Source of the DNA: JASGDB01 sp049841315
Lineage (GTDB): Bacteria > Bacteroidota > Bacteroidia > Flavobacteriales > Weeksellaceae
DNA length: 52,374 nt
Direction: 5' to 3'
Assembly: GCA_049841315.1 (NCBI GenBank)
Contig: JASGDB010000060.1
Location: forward strand, 1 to 52,374
How positions within the stretch are numbered: position 1 is the first letter of the stretch; the number at the start of each line of letters is the position of its first letter. Under the pieces are notes generated by a model. That model did no database searches and was not told where the DNA came from. It was given only the letters and a program-made list of their open reading frames with translations. Position numbers and translations under genes: made by a program. Shown here in pieces: positions 16,048-24,050 of this stretch.

Positions 16048-16895
16048 AAAAAGTTGCAGCAGTAATCGTAACCTTTAACGGAGAAAAATGGATTGAAAGA
16101 TGTATAAACTCAATTAAAAATTCTGATTATACTCTTAAAATTTTTGTTATAGATAATGCTTCAACAGATAATACATTAGAAATCGTTAAAAAATTTGATG
16201 TTGAATTAATTCAGTCAAAAGAAAATACGGGATTCGGTTTTGCTAATAATCTTTTGCTGAAAGAAGCTCTGGAAGCCGGATTTGATTATTTTTTTCTTAT
16301 CAATCAGGATTTGTATGTGGAAAAAGAAACACTTCAGCAACTGATTGATTTTTCAGAAAAACATCCTGAAAGCGGAATTATTGCGCCAATTCAGTTTGAC
16401 GGAAAAGGAGAAAAAATTGACCAAAATTTCAGACAATATATTCGTCTTTCCGAAGATAAAGGAGATTTTTACGAAACCTCTTTTGCCAATGCCGGTGCTT
16501 GGCTGGTTACTAAAGAATGTTTAGAGAAAACCGGATTTTTCAGTCCGCATTTTCCGCATTACGGCGAAGACAGGAATTTTTGTGAAAGAGCATTATTTCA
16601 CGGTTTTACAATTTCCATTCCCAAAAACACCAGAGTTCTCCACGACCGTGAACAGAATATGAGTTTGGACAAAGCCGTAAAGTTGGGGAAAATAAAACTT
16701 CTCACTATTTTTCTGAATCCGAATTTATCCCAATCTGAAAGTATTTCTCAGGGATTGAAAAATGCTTTCGGAATTTCAAAATTCATCTTTAAAAAACATA
16801 AAAGTATCAAAGCCTTTCCTGAATTACTGAAAGAATATTTCAAACTTTTCAGGAAAAAAAACTATTGGGAGAATGAAAAGATTAAGCAGAAATGA
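16044..16895 (+). CDS. Glycosyltransferase family 2, rhamnosyltransferase-like
   Basis: A 283-residue GT2 enzyme: N-terminal nucleotide-sugar fold (VAAVIVTFNGEKWIERCINS), FVIDNASTDNTLEIV, ENTGFGFANN, and an NQD-type metal-binding motif (YFFLINQDLYV, about residue 88) in place of DxD. The C-terminal part has FPHYGEDRNFCERALFHGF. These are features of the GT2 subgroup that includes rhamnosyltransferases of O-antigen and exopolysaccharide assembly. There is no transmembrane segment, so it should act on the cytoplasmic side on a lipid-linked acceptor. It is coupled to the preceding methyltransferase by a 4-base overlap. The donor sugar is not determinable. It ends four bases before the convergent amidohydrolase. 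Confidence 0.88.
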   Translation: MKKVAAVIVTFNGEKWIERCINSIKNSDYTLKIFVIDNASTDNTLEIVKKFDVELIQSKENTGFGFANNLLLKEALEAGFDYFFLINQDLYVEKETLQQLIDFSEKHPESGIIAPIQFDGKGEKIDQNFRQYIRLSEDKGDFYETSFANAGAWLVTKECLEKTGFFSPHFPHYGEDRNFCERALFHGFTISIPKNTRVLHDREQNMSLDKAVKLGKIKLLTIFLNPNLSQSESISQGLKNAFGISKFIFKKHKSIKAFPELLKEYFKLFRKKNYWENEKIKQK

Positions 16896-16899
16896 TTTC

Positions 16900-18531
16900 T
16901 TATTTTCTACTGAAAACCTTTTCCCCGTCAATCCATGTTTCCAGCACATCTGCCTTTAAAATTTCATGTTCGGGAACGATCATTATATCCTCGCTTAAAA
17001 TAACGAAATCAGCGGCTTTGCCTTTTTCCAAACTGCCTTTTTGCTTTTCATCGATACTCGCTTTTGCTGCCCAAATCGTCATTCCGCGGAGTGTTTGTTC
17101 GCGTGTCAAAGCATTTTCCGTTTGAAAACCTTCTTTCGGAAATCCGCTTTTGTCTTTTCTCGCCACAGCCGCATAAAACGTATGCAGCGGATTGATTTCC
17201 TCCACCGGAAAATCCGTTCCCAAAGGAATCCAGCCGTTTTGCCACAGTAATTCTTCGTAAGCGTAGGAATGTTTCAAGCGTTCAGTTCCCAAACGCGTTC
17301 CCGCCCAAAACATATCGGAAGTCGCATGAGTAGGCTGTACAGAGGGAATCACCGAATATTTCCCGAAAAGTCTGAAATCATCCGGATTGACAATCTGCGC
17401 ATGCTCGATACGCCATCTTCTGTCGTTTTTCCTTTTCAGAACTTCCCCGTAAATACTGAGAATCGTACGGTTTGCTGAATCTCCAATCGCATGCGTACAC
17501 ATTTGCAGATTGCTTTTTATCAGTTTTTTTGCCAGTGTTCGAAACTGCTCCGGAGTGCGGAGCATAAAGCCTTCCCAGCCTTTTTTATCGGAATAATCAT
17601 GAAGCAGGCAAGCGCCCCGTGAACCAATCGAACCATCCGAAAACACTTTATACCCACCGAAAGTAATAGCTCCATTCGTAAATCGTCCTTTGGAAATCCA
17701 TTCATCATAAGTTTCGGCATCGTCTTGCAGAAGAGCAAAAATTTTCAGTTTTAAATCCTTTTTCGCCTGAGATTTTTCCAGAAGCGAGAACATGTGAGGC
17801 GTAATTCCGCAGTCGTGAACGGAAGTAAGTCCGTTTGCAAAAACTTTTTCCTGTAGTTTTTTAATATAACCGAGCGCAACATCATCCGGAATTTCAGGGA
17901 TGTGTTGTTCCACCAGAAGCATGGCGTTATCCAGCAAAATTCCCGTGAGCTGTCCGTTTTTCACTTCCACTTCTCCCCCATTCACCTTTGTGGAAATCGT
18001 GATTCCTGCGAGATTCAGAGCGGTTTGGTTGGCTAAGGCGGCGTGCCCGTCCACCCGTTTCAGATACACGGGACGATTCGGGAAAAGCCTGTCGAGTTCC
18101 GTTTTATCAGGAAATTCTTTTTTAGTCCAGAGATTTTGGTCCCAGCTTCTTCCGTACACCCATTCCGACGGTGCTGTTTGGGCATAAACAGTGAGTTTTT
18201 CCAGAATTTCTTCCCATGATTTCGTTCCCCAGAGTTCGCATTTCCATTGGTCAAGCGCAAAACCCGCAAAATGCAAATGAGCGTCAATAAATCCGGGATA
18301 CACCGTTTTTCCATGAAGATTATAAATTTTTTCTGAAATATATTTTTTTAAAATCTCCGAATTTTTCCCGACTGCAACGATTTTTCCGTTTGAAACCGCC
18401 ATTGCTTCTGCAATATCAAAGTTTTTATTGACGGTATAAATTTTTGCATCTTGAATAATGAAATCCACATTTTTCTGTGCGGAAATCATTACCGAAAAAG
18501 CAATAAATAATATGTATTTTAGATTTTTCAT
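16900..18531 (-). CDS. Exported amidohydrolase of the YtcJ type
   Basis: A 543-residue metal-dependent amidohydrolase (amidohydro_3 family). A signal peptide (MKNLKYILFIAFSVMISAQ) directs it to the periplasm, unlike most cytoplasmic relatives. Metal-binding features are visible: YPGFIDAHLHF (H85 and H87), MCTHAIGDSANRTIL, RRWRIEHAQI and the late aspartate in PLGTDFPVEEINP. Length and C-terminal KGKAADFVILSEDI are normal for the family. Substrates of these enzymes are mostly unknown (amides, N-formyl or N-acyl compounds). It is convergent with the glycosyltransferase with only four bases between, and a palindromic repeat lies upstream of its start. Confidence 0.85.
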   Translation of the reverse strand: MKNLKYILFIAFSVMISAQKNVDFIIQDAKIYTVNKNFDIAEAMAVSNGKIVAVGKNSEILKKYISEKIYNLHGKTVYPGFIDAHLHFAGFALDQWKCELWGTKSWEEILEKLTVYAQTAPSEWVYGRSWDQNLWTKKEFPDKTELDRLFPNRPVYLKRVDGHAALANQTALNLAGITISTKVNGGEVEVKNGQLTGILLDNAMLLVEQHIPEIPDDVALGYIKKLQEKVFANGLTSVHDCGITPHMFSLLEKSQAKKDLKLKIFALLQDDAETYDEWISKGRFTNGAITFGGYKVFSDGSIGSRGACLLHDYSDKKGWEGFMLRTPEQFRTLAKKLIKSNLQMCTHAIGDSANRTILSIYGEVLKRKNDRRWRIEHAQIVNPDDFRLFGKYSVIPSVQPTHATSDMFWAGTRLGTERLKHSYAYEELLWQNGWIPLGTDFPVEEINPLHTFYAAVARKDKSGFPKEGFQTENALTREQTLRGMTIWAAKASIDEKQKGSLEKGKAADFVILSEDIMIVPEHEILKADVLETWIDGEKVFSRK

Positions 18532-18565
18532 AATTAATAATAAGTTGATTTTTTTTTGCAGTTAG

Positions 18566-18632
18566 TTTGTCATTCTGAAAGAATCTCAATCCAATGAAAA
18601 TAAAATAGTTCAGATTCCTACGGAATGACAAA
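18566..18632. repeat. Inverted repeat of the GTCATTCTGAAAGAATCT family
   Basis: The 21-base arms 18566-18586 and 18612-18632 are imperfect inverted copies (TTTGTCATTC... / ...GAATGACAAA) around a 25-base spacer. A related element is inside the neighbouring GT2 gene at 19132-19201. Confidence 0.8.
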
Positions 18633-18669
18633 GTGAATGCTTAGTTTTAACATTATAATAACCTTACAT

Positions 18670-19599
18670 TCAGAATTTTTTAAACATCTCTTTCCACCGC
18701 AGATTCCGGATATATTTTATTTCATCTTTTGATAATTTCCTTTCCTGTTTCTGTTTTAAAAACGATTTCATCGTGATAAAAAATTCCGAAAACGATTTGT
18801 TTTTCATTGATGATTTTGCAGACGAAATCAATGTCAATGGTAAATTCAGACCGATATTATAAAAATATTCCCCGAGTTTTTCGGCTTTCTGGTTTTTGTA
18901 TTTGTAGGCGGTCGGGCGAAGATGTTTTACCCAGATTTCTTTTAGAGTAATGACTTCAAAACCGTGCTTTTTACACAGCATCACGTCAATATTATCCCAG
19001 CCCAAAACAGGACGAAGACCGTTCATCGCAAGAAAACATTCTTTTTTATATGATTTTATTGGGCCTCTAACGTGATTTTTAGAGGAAAGATTTTCAAAAA
19101 TCCAATTATCCTTATTGGAAAAATGATAAAGAGATTCTTCATTACGCTCCGCTTCATCCAGAATGACAGGCTTCTTTATCATTCCGGGGAACGAGGAATC
19201 TCGAATATACACCAATCCCGAAACCATTCCTGCTTTTGGATTGGCTTCATAGATTTTATCGACTTCTTCCAGATAATTTTCAGAGAAAACAATATCCGCG
19301 TCGAATTTGCAAATCACATCGAAATCAACCAGATTCTGCGTTTCCAGACCTTTGTTGAATGTGTCAACGACTTTTGCACCGGGAGAATGGGAAGAAGCCG
19401 GAAGATGGAAGATGGAAGCAGGAAGTTGATTCCCGTTTTTCTTTATCAATTCTTCGGCGATTTCCTGAGTTTTGTCGGTAGAACCGTCATTCACAACCAC
19501 AACCCTAAAATCTCTAAATGTTTGATTCGCCAGAGATTGCAGACAAAATCCGATGTTTTGTTCTTCGTTGTGAGCGGGAATGATGATGAGGAATTTCAT
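18670..19599 (-). CDS. Glycosyltransferase family 2 with two repeat-derived insertions
   Basis: A 309-residue GT2 enzyme: FLIIIPAHNEEQNIGFCLQS, VVVVNDGSTDKTQEIAEEL, a DxD-like FDADIVF (about residues 99-105) and SSKNHVRGPIKSYKKECF. It should transfer a sugar from a nucleotide donor in the cytoplasm; donor and acceptor are unknown. Two segments look foreign. Residues 133-156 (RDSSFPGMIKKP and DEAERNEESL) are encoded by 19132-19201, an inverted repeat related to 18566-18632. Residues 58-72 (QLPASIFHLPASSH) are encoded by a GGAAGATGGAAG-rich tract at 19387-19428. Both keep the frame and fall between conserved blocks, so the enzyme may still work. Confidence 0.85.
   Translation of the reverse strand: MKFLIIIPAHNEEQNIGFCLQSLANQTFRDFRVVVVNDGSTDKTQEIAEELIKKNGNQLPASIFHLPASSHSPGAKVVDTFNKGLETQNLVDFDVICKFDADIVFSENYLEEVDKIYEANPKAGMVSGLVYIRDSSFPGMIKKPVILDEAERNEESLYHFSNKDNWIFENLSSKNHVRGPIKSYKKECFLAMNGLRPVLGWDNIDVMLCKKHGFEVITLKEIWVKHLRPTAYKYKNQKAEKLGEYFYNIGLNLPLTLISSAKSSMKNKSFSEFFITMKSFLKQKQERKLSKDEIKYIRNLRWKEMFKKF
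19132..19201. repeat. Palindromic repeat inside the GT2 coding sequence
   Basis: AGATTCTTC...CCAGAATGACA (19132-19168) and TCATTCCGGGGAACGAGGAATCT-like DNA (19179-19201) form an imperfect inverted repeat of the same family as 18566-18632. It is read through in frame as about 24 residues. Confidence 0.75.
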
Positions 19600-19692
19600 T
19601 ATAAAACAGTTAATTTTTGGGCGGTTCCGGAGAGCTTGTCCCGATTTATCGGAAAACCGAATCTGTGTAGAACAAAACGATGAGAAGTTGGG

Positions 19693-19709
19693 GCGCTCCG
19701 TAGGAGCGC
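19693..19709. repeat. Short palindrome GCGCTCCGTAGGAGCGC
   Basis: A 7-bp perfect stem with a 3-base loop in the gap between the GT2 gene and the GreA-like gene, followed by TATCTTTCCAATACC. It resembles the GCTGCGAAGCAGC units at 7974-8057 in layout. The surrounding 19600-19779 contains no convincing gene. Confidence 0.6.
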
Positions 19710-19779
19710 TATCTTTCCAATACCATCAATCAAAAAATTCAAATACATATTCGTCTTCATATTCAATTTCAAATTTTTA

Positions 19780-20220
19780 CTATACAATTTTCTGAATGGT
19801 CTGCGAAATACTGTTCACGGAAAACGATTCATTTTTCTTTTTTCTGTCCATTGCTTTTGCCAAAGGTGATTCGGGAGAAATGCAGATGATTTTCTGATTT
19901 TCAAAAAGGATTTCGCCTAAGGAAACCGAAATGTAAAAAAGTCCTTTTTCAGTTTTTACCAATGCACCTTTTCCCGCTTTTTCAGAATTTTTTGCAGGAA
20001 TGGTTTTCAGAAAATCCTGCTGTTTCAGCACTTCATTTAACTGAATTTGAAGATTATTGATTTCCTGTTGCAGCATTTCTCTTCCGGTTTCGTATTTGTC
20101 GCCCATTGAACTTTTCGTATCGTTGTTGGATGCTCGGGTTTCGGAAATCAGTTTTTCAAAATTCCGGATTTTTTCGGAAAGTTTTGTTTGTATTTCCTTT
20201 AATAATTCTGCTTTTTTCAT
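19780..20220 (-). CDS. GreA/GreB-like small protein
   Basis: A 146-residue protein with a GreA-like layout: an N-terminal helical hairpin (MKKAELLKEIQTKLSEKIRN through residue 75, with SSMGDKYETGREMLQQEI), then a C-terminal domain (GALVKTEKGLFYISVSLGEI and SPESPLAKAM) resembling the Gre factor C-terminal fold that docks on RNA polymerase. Homologues in flavobacteria are often mislabelled 3-oxoacyl-ACP synthase, but no thiolase motif is present. A role at the RNA polymerase secondary channel is possible. ATG 20220 is chosen because the upstream extension overlaps the DUF72 gene; it starts 10 bases after that gene's stop, in one operon. Confidence 0.75.
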   Translation of the reverse strand: MKKAELLKEIQTKLSEKIRNFEKLISETRASNNDTKSSMGDKYETGREMLQQEINNLQIQLNEVLKQQDFLKTIPAKNSEKAGKGALVKTEKGLFYISVSLGEILFENQKIICISPESPLAKAMDRKKKNESFSVNSISQTIQKIV

Positions 20221-20230
20221 CGTTTTAGCA

Positions 20231-21118
20231 TTAAAACAAAGCAGTCTGCTCCGTTTCCATTTGAGGAATGTGCAGATTCGTTCCCCATTCTTCATTCATT
20301 TTACCGATGAAATGAGCGGACAAAAGCGGTGATGCTTTCTCAAGATTTTGATGAACAAAGAAATACAGATTCTTCATTCCCTCTTTTTTCCATTTGGTAA
20401 GGCGCTCCAGCCAGTCATCCAGCCTTTGATAATCGCTTTCCGCATTCGCTCCTACATATCGGATGAATACATTCGGGGTCGTTAATCGCATGTGAAGCAT
20501 ATCCCTTCTTACGGCAGTATCTACGATGATATTGGTGATATTATTTTCTTCAAAAAGGGAGCAGGTTTTATCAAAAATTTCCTCATCGGTAAACCATTCC
20601 GTATTTCTCAGCTCGATTGCGAGAGCTATTTCCCGAGGAAAATCTTTTACAAATTTTTCCAGACGGTCATAATCTTTCGGTTTAAAATTATCGTGCAACT
20701 GAAGAAAAACCATTCCCAATTTTTCATCAAAATTCAGAACAGCAGTCGCAAACTGCGTTACTACATCGGTAGTATTCAGCAGTCTGCGGAAATGAGAAAC
20801 CGTATTGGTGATTTTCGGGAAGAATTTGAAATTTTCGGGAGTTTTTTCTTTCCATGTCTGCACCTGTTCGGGAGTGGGCATTCCGTAAAACGTCGCATTC
20901 AGCTCAATGGAATTGAACTGCGTGGAATAATAGGAAAGTTCGTCTTTTGTTCCTTTCGGATAAAAACCTTTCAGGTCGGTTTTGTTCCATTTTGCACAAC
21001 CGACGGAAATGGTTTCCAGTCCGTTTTTGTTTTGTTTCAGAATTTCCAAAGTGCGCGGATGGTCTTTTGGAAGCGTAAAATCGATGATTGACGGGTCTTC
21101 TACTTGTCCGAATTTCAT
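20231..21118 (-). CDS. DUF72 family protein
   Basis: A 295-residue DUF72 (YecE-like) protein, a TIM-barrel-like family of unknown biochemical function. Diagnostic blocks: SVGCAKWNKTDLKGFYPKGT, YYSTQFNSIELNATFYGMP, FKFFPKITNTVSHFRRL, FLQLHDNF, IALAIELRNTEWF and FIRYVGANA. There is no signal peptide or membrane segment, so it is cytoplasmic. Length is normal. It is followed at 10 bases by the GreA-like gene. The 330-base gap upstream (21119-21448) contains no gene. Confidence 0.9.
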   Translation of the reverse strand: MKFGQVEDPSIIDFTLPKDHPRTLEILKQNKNGLETISVGCAKWNKTDLKGFYPKGTKDELSYYSTQFNSIELNATFYGMPTPEQVQTWKEKTPENFKFFPKITNTVSHFRRLLNTTDVVTQFATAVLNFDEKLGMVFLQLHDNFKPKDYDRLEKFVKDFPREIALAIELRNTEWFTDEEIFDKTCSLFEENNITNIIVDTAVRRDMLHMRLTTPNVFIRYVGANAESDYQRLDDWLERLTKWKKEGMKNLYFFVHQNLEKASPLLSAHFIGKMNEEWGTNLHIPQMETEQTALF

Positions 21119-21448
21119 TTGGCGTTGAAGTTTAAAATTTAAGGTTGAAAGGTAAGGATTTTTGTTATGATTTTTGCAGGCTTCTCGGTAAAAATTTCAG
21201 TTTGCTTGCCACGAATTTCGCCTGTGGTTATTGATATTGAGCCCTTTTCATGGCTCACTGTTTCCGATAAAAAAACTCTGCATATTAATCTACAAAAAAC
21301 CATTAGATTTTATGATTCTTCGCCAAAAAAATATGGATTTTTAATTCAGAGCCTGTTTAAATTTTACCGAAATTTATTTTTATGCTCATAAAGAATATCT
21401 TTGCTATATTTTGATGCTCTTTTGTAACAAAACAAGGCTTGGGGTGAT
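21119..21448. other. Gap of 330 bases, no gene, with a repeat end
   Basis: This AT-rich stretch between the DUF72 gene and aroC has no convincing reading frame. CAGAGCCTGTTTAAA at 21347-21361 is the reverse complement of the end of the double-hairpin repeat at 5417-5431, so it is probably a truncated copy of that repeat. A small GAGCC...GGCTC hairpin lies near 21240-21258. Promoter elements for the DUF72 gene should lie at the left edge but are not clear. Confidence 0.6.
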
Positions 21449-22510
21449 TCAGATTTTTCTTATTTGGTTAATTAAAAATAAATCCGCAAGAACAAAAGCC
21501 GCCAGATTTTCCACCACCGGAACTGCACGCGGAAGAACACACGGATCATGACGTCCTTTTCCTTCCACAATCACCGGATTTCCGAATTTATCCACGCTTT
21601 CCTGAGGTCTGAGAATTGTCGCAACAGGCTTAAACGCCACACGGAAATAAATATCCATTCCGTTGGAAATGCCACCCTGAATTCCTCCTGAAAGATTGGT
21701 TTTGGTCGTAAAATCTTCGTTGAATAAATCGTTATGCTCTTTTCCGGTCATTTTTGCTCCGCAGAAACCACTTCCGTATTCAAAACCTTTTGCGGCATTG
21801 ATGTTCATCATCGCTTTTGCCAACTCTGCTTGCAATTTCCCGAAAACAGGCTCTCCGATTCCTACGGGGAAATTTTTGACAACACAGGTAATCGTTCCTC
21901 CGATTGTATTTCCTTCTTTTTTGATTTCCTTGATTTTTTCAATCATTTTTGAGGCATATTCTTCATCCGGACAACGCACGTCATTGGAATCCGTTTTACT
22001 GAAATCCAAATCCTGATACGGTTTTTCGCAGAAAATATCACCAACGGAAGAAACGTAAGCATGAATTTCCACTTCTTTCGGAAGAATTTGTTTTGCCAAA
22101 GCTCCTGCTACAACCCAATTCACTGTTTCGCGCGCAGAAGATTTTCCTCCTCCGCGATAATCCCTGATACCGAATTTCTGCTCGTAGGTAAAATCCGCAT
22201 GGGACGGGCGGAACTGGTCTTTGATATGCCCGTAATCTTTGGATTTTTGATTTTCATTTTCGATGATAAAACCAATAGGCGTTCCCGTAGATTTTCCCTC
22301 AAAAAAACCTGAAAGAAATTTCACCGTATCGCTTTCTTTTCGTTGCGTAACAATAGCAGACTGCCCAGGTTTTCTGCGGTCAAGCTGATGCCGGACTTCT
22401 TCGAGATTGAGTTCGAGACCTGCCGGAAAATTCGTGATTGTACCTCCGTAAGCCAAACCGTGGCTTTCTCCAAATGTGGAAAGTGTAAGAAAATTGCCTA
22501 ATGTAAACAT
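21449..22510 (-). CDS. aroC: Chorismate synthase
   Basis: A 353-residue chorismate synthase, the last enzyme of the shikimate pathway (EPSP to chorismate, reduced FMN required, cytoplasm). All family signatures are present: STFGESHGLAYGGTI near the N-terminus, LDRRKPGQSAIVTQRKE, FRPSHADFTYEQKFG with RDYRGGGKSSARETV (about residues 118-131), GGIQGGISNGMDI and GRHDPCVLPRAVPVVE. Length is typical. No other aromatic biosynthesis gene is adjacent. The gene begins 191 bases after the end of the sigma factor gene, a gap with no evident feature. Confidence 0.96.
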   Translation of the reverse strand: MFTLGNFLTLSTFGESHGLAYGGTITNFPAGLELNLEEVRHQLDRRKPGQSAIVTQRKESDTVKFLSGFFEGKSTGTPIGFIIENENQKSKDYGHIKDQFRPSHADFTYEQKFGIRDYRGGGKSSARETVNWVVAGALAKQILPKEVEIHAYVSSVGDIFCEKPYQDLDFSKTDSNDVRCPDEEYASKMIEKIKEIKKEGNTIGGTITCVVKNFPVGIGEPVFGKLQAELAKAMMNINAAKGFEYGSGFCGAKMTGKEHNDLFNEDFTTKTNLSGGIQGGISNGMDIYFRVAFKPVATILRPQESVDKFGNPVIVEGKGRHDPCVLPRAVPVVENLAAFVLADLFLINQIRKI

Positions 22511-22701
22511 AGAGCAAAGATAAGGAAAGTTAATTTTGATTTCAGAATTCTGTTCCTAAAGAAATTGATTGATGTTGTTTTGTTTTGAAAACTAAACAAG
22601 ATTTGACAACTCAGGCTAAAATTTCACTTTATATATTTACATAAATCATTAATAATCAAATGACTATGCTATATTTTTAGGTTTTTATGGTTTTAAATAT
22701 A

Positions 22702-23262
22702 TTATTCCAAATCGAATTCGTGGTCTTTCAGGAGCTGAGCCAGCACTTTTTTTGCCCGCATGATACGGATTTTCGCATTGGAAACGGAAATTTTAAGTTC
22801 TTCTGCAATTTCTTTAATACTTTTCTCCTCAAAAAAACGAAGACGGATAATATCCTGATAATTGGCATCCATAGATTCCACGATAGACTGGATTTTCTGC
22901 TGGTCTTCCTCCGAAATCAGAAGTTCTTCGGGCGATTTTGCAAACTGATTCGGATATTCTCCCAAATCACTTTCCGTTTCTTCGTTTTCCCGACCTTTTT
23001 TTCTCCAGAAATCGATAACGGTATTTTGGGCAATGGTGAGAATCCATGTTTTAAACTGAAAATCGGAATCATACAAATCCAGCTTTGAAAGGGTTTTGGA
23101 GAAAACATTCACCGTGATTTCGTCCGCAATGTTTTCATCCTGAACTTTTTTCAAGACAAAAGAGAACACATCCAGCCAGAACAGATTAATCAGTTTGGTC
23201 TGCGCTTTCTGGTCTTTATTTCTCGCCTCTGCGATGATATTGAAAAGCTGTTTTTTTTCCAA
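22702..23262 (-). CDS. ECF-type RNA polymerase sigma factor
   Basis: A 186-residue sigma-70 family protein with region 2 (about residues 20-90: KLINLFWLDVFSFVLKKVQD, then DFQFKTWILTIAQNTVIDFW) and region 4 (about residues 125-178: DANYQDIIRLRFFEEKSIKE, then LKISVSNAKIRIMRAKKVL). Regions 1 and 3 are missing, as in ECF sigma factors. No anti-sigma gene with a FecR or zinc-finger motif is adjacent; instead it lies 8 bases after a carboxylesterase gene in the same direction. It is therefore not an obvious PUL-type FecI/FecR pair. The regulon is unknown. Confidence 0.88.
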   Translation of the reverse strand: MEKKQLFNIIAEARNKDQKAQTKLINLFWLDVFSFVLKKVQDENIADEITVNVFSKTLSKLDLYDSDFQFKTWILTIAQNTVIDFWRKKGRENEETESDLGEYPNQFAKSPEELLISEEDQQKIQSIVESMDANYQDIIRLRFFEEKSIKEIAEELKISVSNAKIRIMRAKKVLAQLLKDHEFDLE

Positions 23263-23270
23263 TGGTAATT

Positions 23271-23909
23271 TTATGCTTTAAAAAAATCCATTAAATCCAT
23301 ATAGTTTTTTTGATTCACGCCGTGCCCGCTCATATATTCCCTAAACGTGAAATAACAGTTTAAATCATACAGCAAATCCGCTGATTTTCTGCCCCACTCC
23401 AAAGGAATCACCGCATCATCAGTTCCGTGTGAAATGAAAAAACGCAAATGTTCCAGCTTCTTTTTTTCTTTTACCATGCTGCCGAGCAGTTTTTCTTCGG
23501 GATAAGCACTCAGGCAGGCAACTTTTGTAAACAATTCGGGATAAGACAAGGCAAGTGCATAGCTCAAAATTCCTCCCTGACTGAATCCGCAGAGATGCGT
23601 CCGGTTTCCGGAAAGTCCGTATTGACGGGAAATATTAACCATGCTTTTCAGCAGAGTGTTGAGCGATTCCACCGCCTGCGGAACATCCACGAATTTTTCT
23701 GCATCATTAAAACTAATGTCGTACCAACTGTAACCACCGAATTCAGTAGAAAAAGGCGCACGGTAGCTGACGATAATCCAATCTTCCGGAAGCGAGGGAA
23801 CGAAAGAAAACAAGTCTTCTTCATTGCTTCCATAGCCGTGAAGCAAAAACAAAATAGTCGTTTCCGGCGTGATATTCTGAGGCTCGCGAACGAGGTATTG
23901 TAAATCCAT
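23271..23909 (-). CDS. Alpha/beta-hydrolase, phospholipase/carboxylesterase family
   Basis: A 212-residue serine hydrolase of the phospholipase/carboxylesterase (LypA-like) family. The oxyanion region LLHGYGSNEEDLF lies near residue 20, the nucleophile elbow is GFSQGG, the acid is in SHGTDDAVIPLEWG, and the catalytic histidine is in MSGHGVNQ. No signal peptide is visible from ATG 23909. The open frame extends upstream to 24011, but that extension is encoded by the GAGACTTTGAG repeat and is not part of the family. Substrates are small esters or lysophospholipids. It is followed at 8 bases by the sigma factor gene. Confidence 0.85.
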   Translation of the reverse strand: MDLQYLVREPQNITPETTILFLLHGYGSNEEDLFSFVPSLPEDWIIVSYRAPFSTEFGGYSWYDISFNDAEKFVDVPQAVESLNTLLKSMVNISRQYGLSGNRTHLCGFSQGGILSYALALSYPELFTKVACLSAYPEEKLLGSMVKEKKKLEHLRFFISHGTDDAVIPLEWGRKSADLLYDLNCYFTFREYMSGHGVNQKNYMDLMDFFKA

Positions 23910-23937
23910 AAGAGCAAAGATAGTGAAAAGAGCCAAG

Positions 23938-24050
23938 TATGGCAAAGACGGAGAGACATGGAGTTGAGGAGACTTTGAGATGAGAGTTATATATTCTTCA
24001 AACAATTCCAAACTTCTCCCTTTCCCAAAGTCTCCCTCTCACCAAGTCAT
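23938..24050. repeat. GAGACTTTGAG inverted repeat between hydrolase and fahA
   Basis: GGAGACTTTGAGATGAGAG (about 23969-23987) is mirrored by CTCCCTTTCCCAAAGTCTCC (about 24014-24033). The purine-rich half resembles 7852-7970. It reaches to the stop codon of fahA at 24051 and also extends the apparent reading frame of the hydrolase. Confidence 0.7.

Noticed and set aside
19599..19795. Small frames on both strands in the gap beside the GT2 gene
   Set aside because: They run across palindromic repeat DNA and have no recognisable protein features.
22702..23262. ECF sigma factor as a PUL regulator with a FecR-type anti-sigma factor
   Set aside because: No anti-sigma gene is adjacent and the PUL, more than 2 kb away, has its own AraC regulator.
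23910..24011. N-terminal extension of the carboxylesterase
   Set aside because: It is encoded by GAGACTTTGAG repeat DNA; the family begins at the ATG at 23909.
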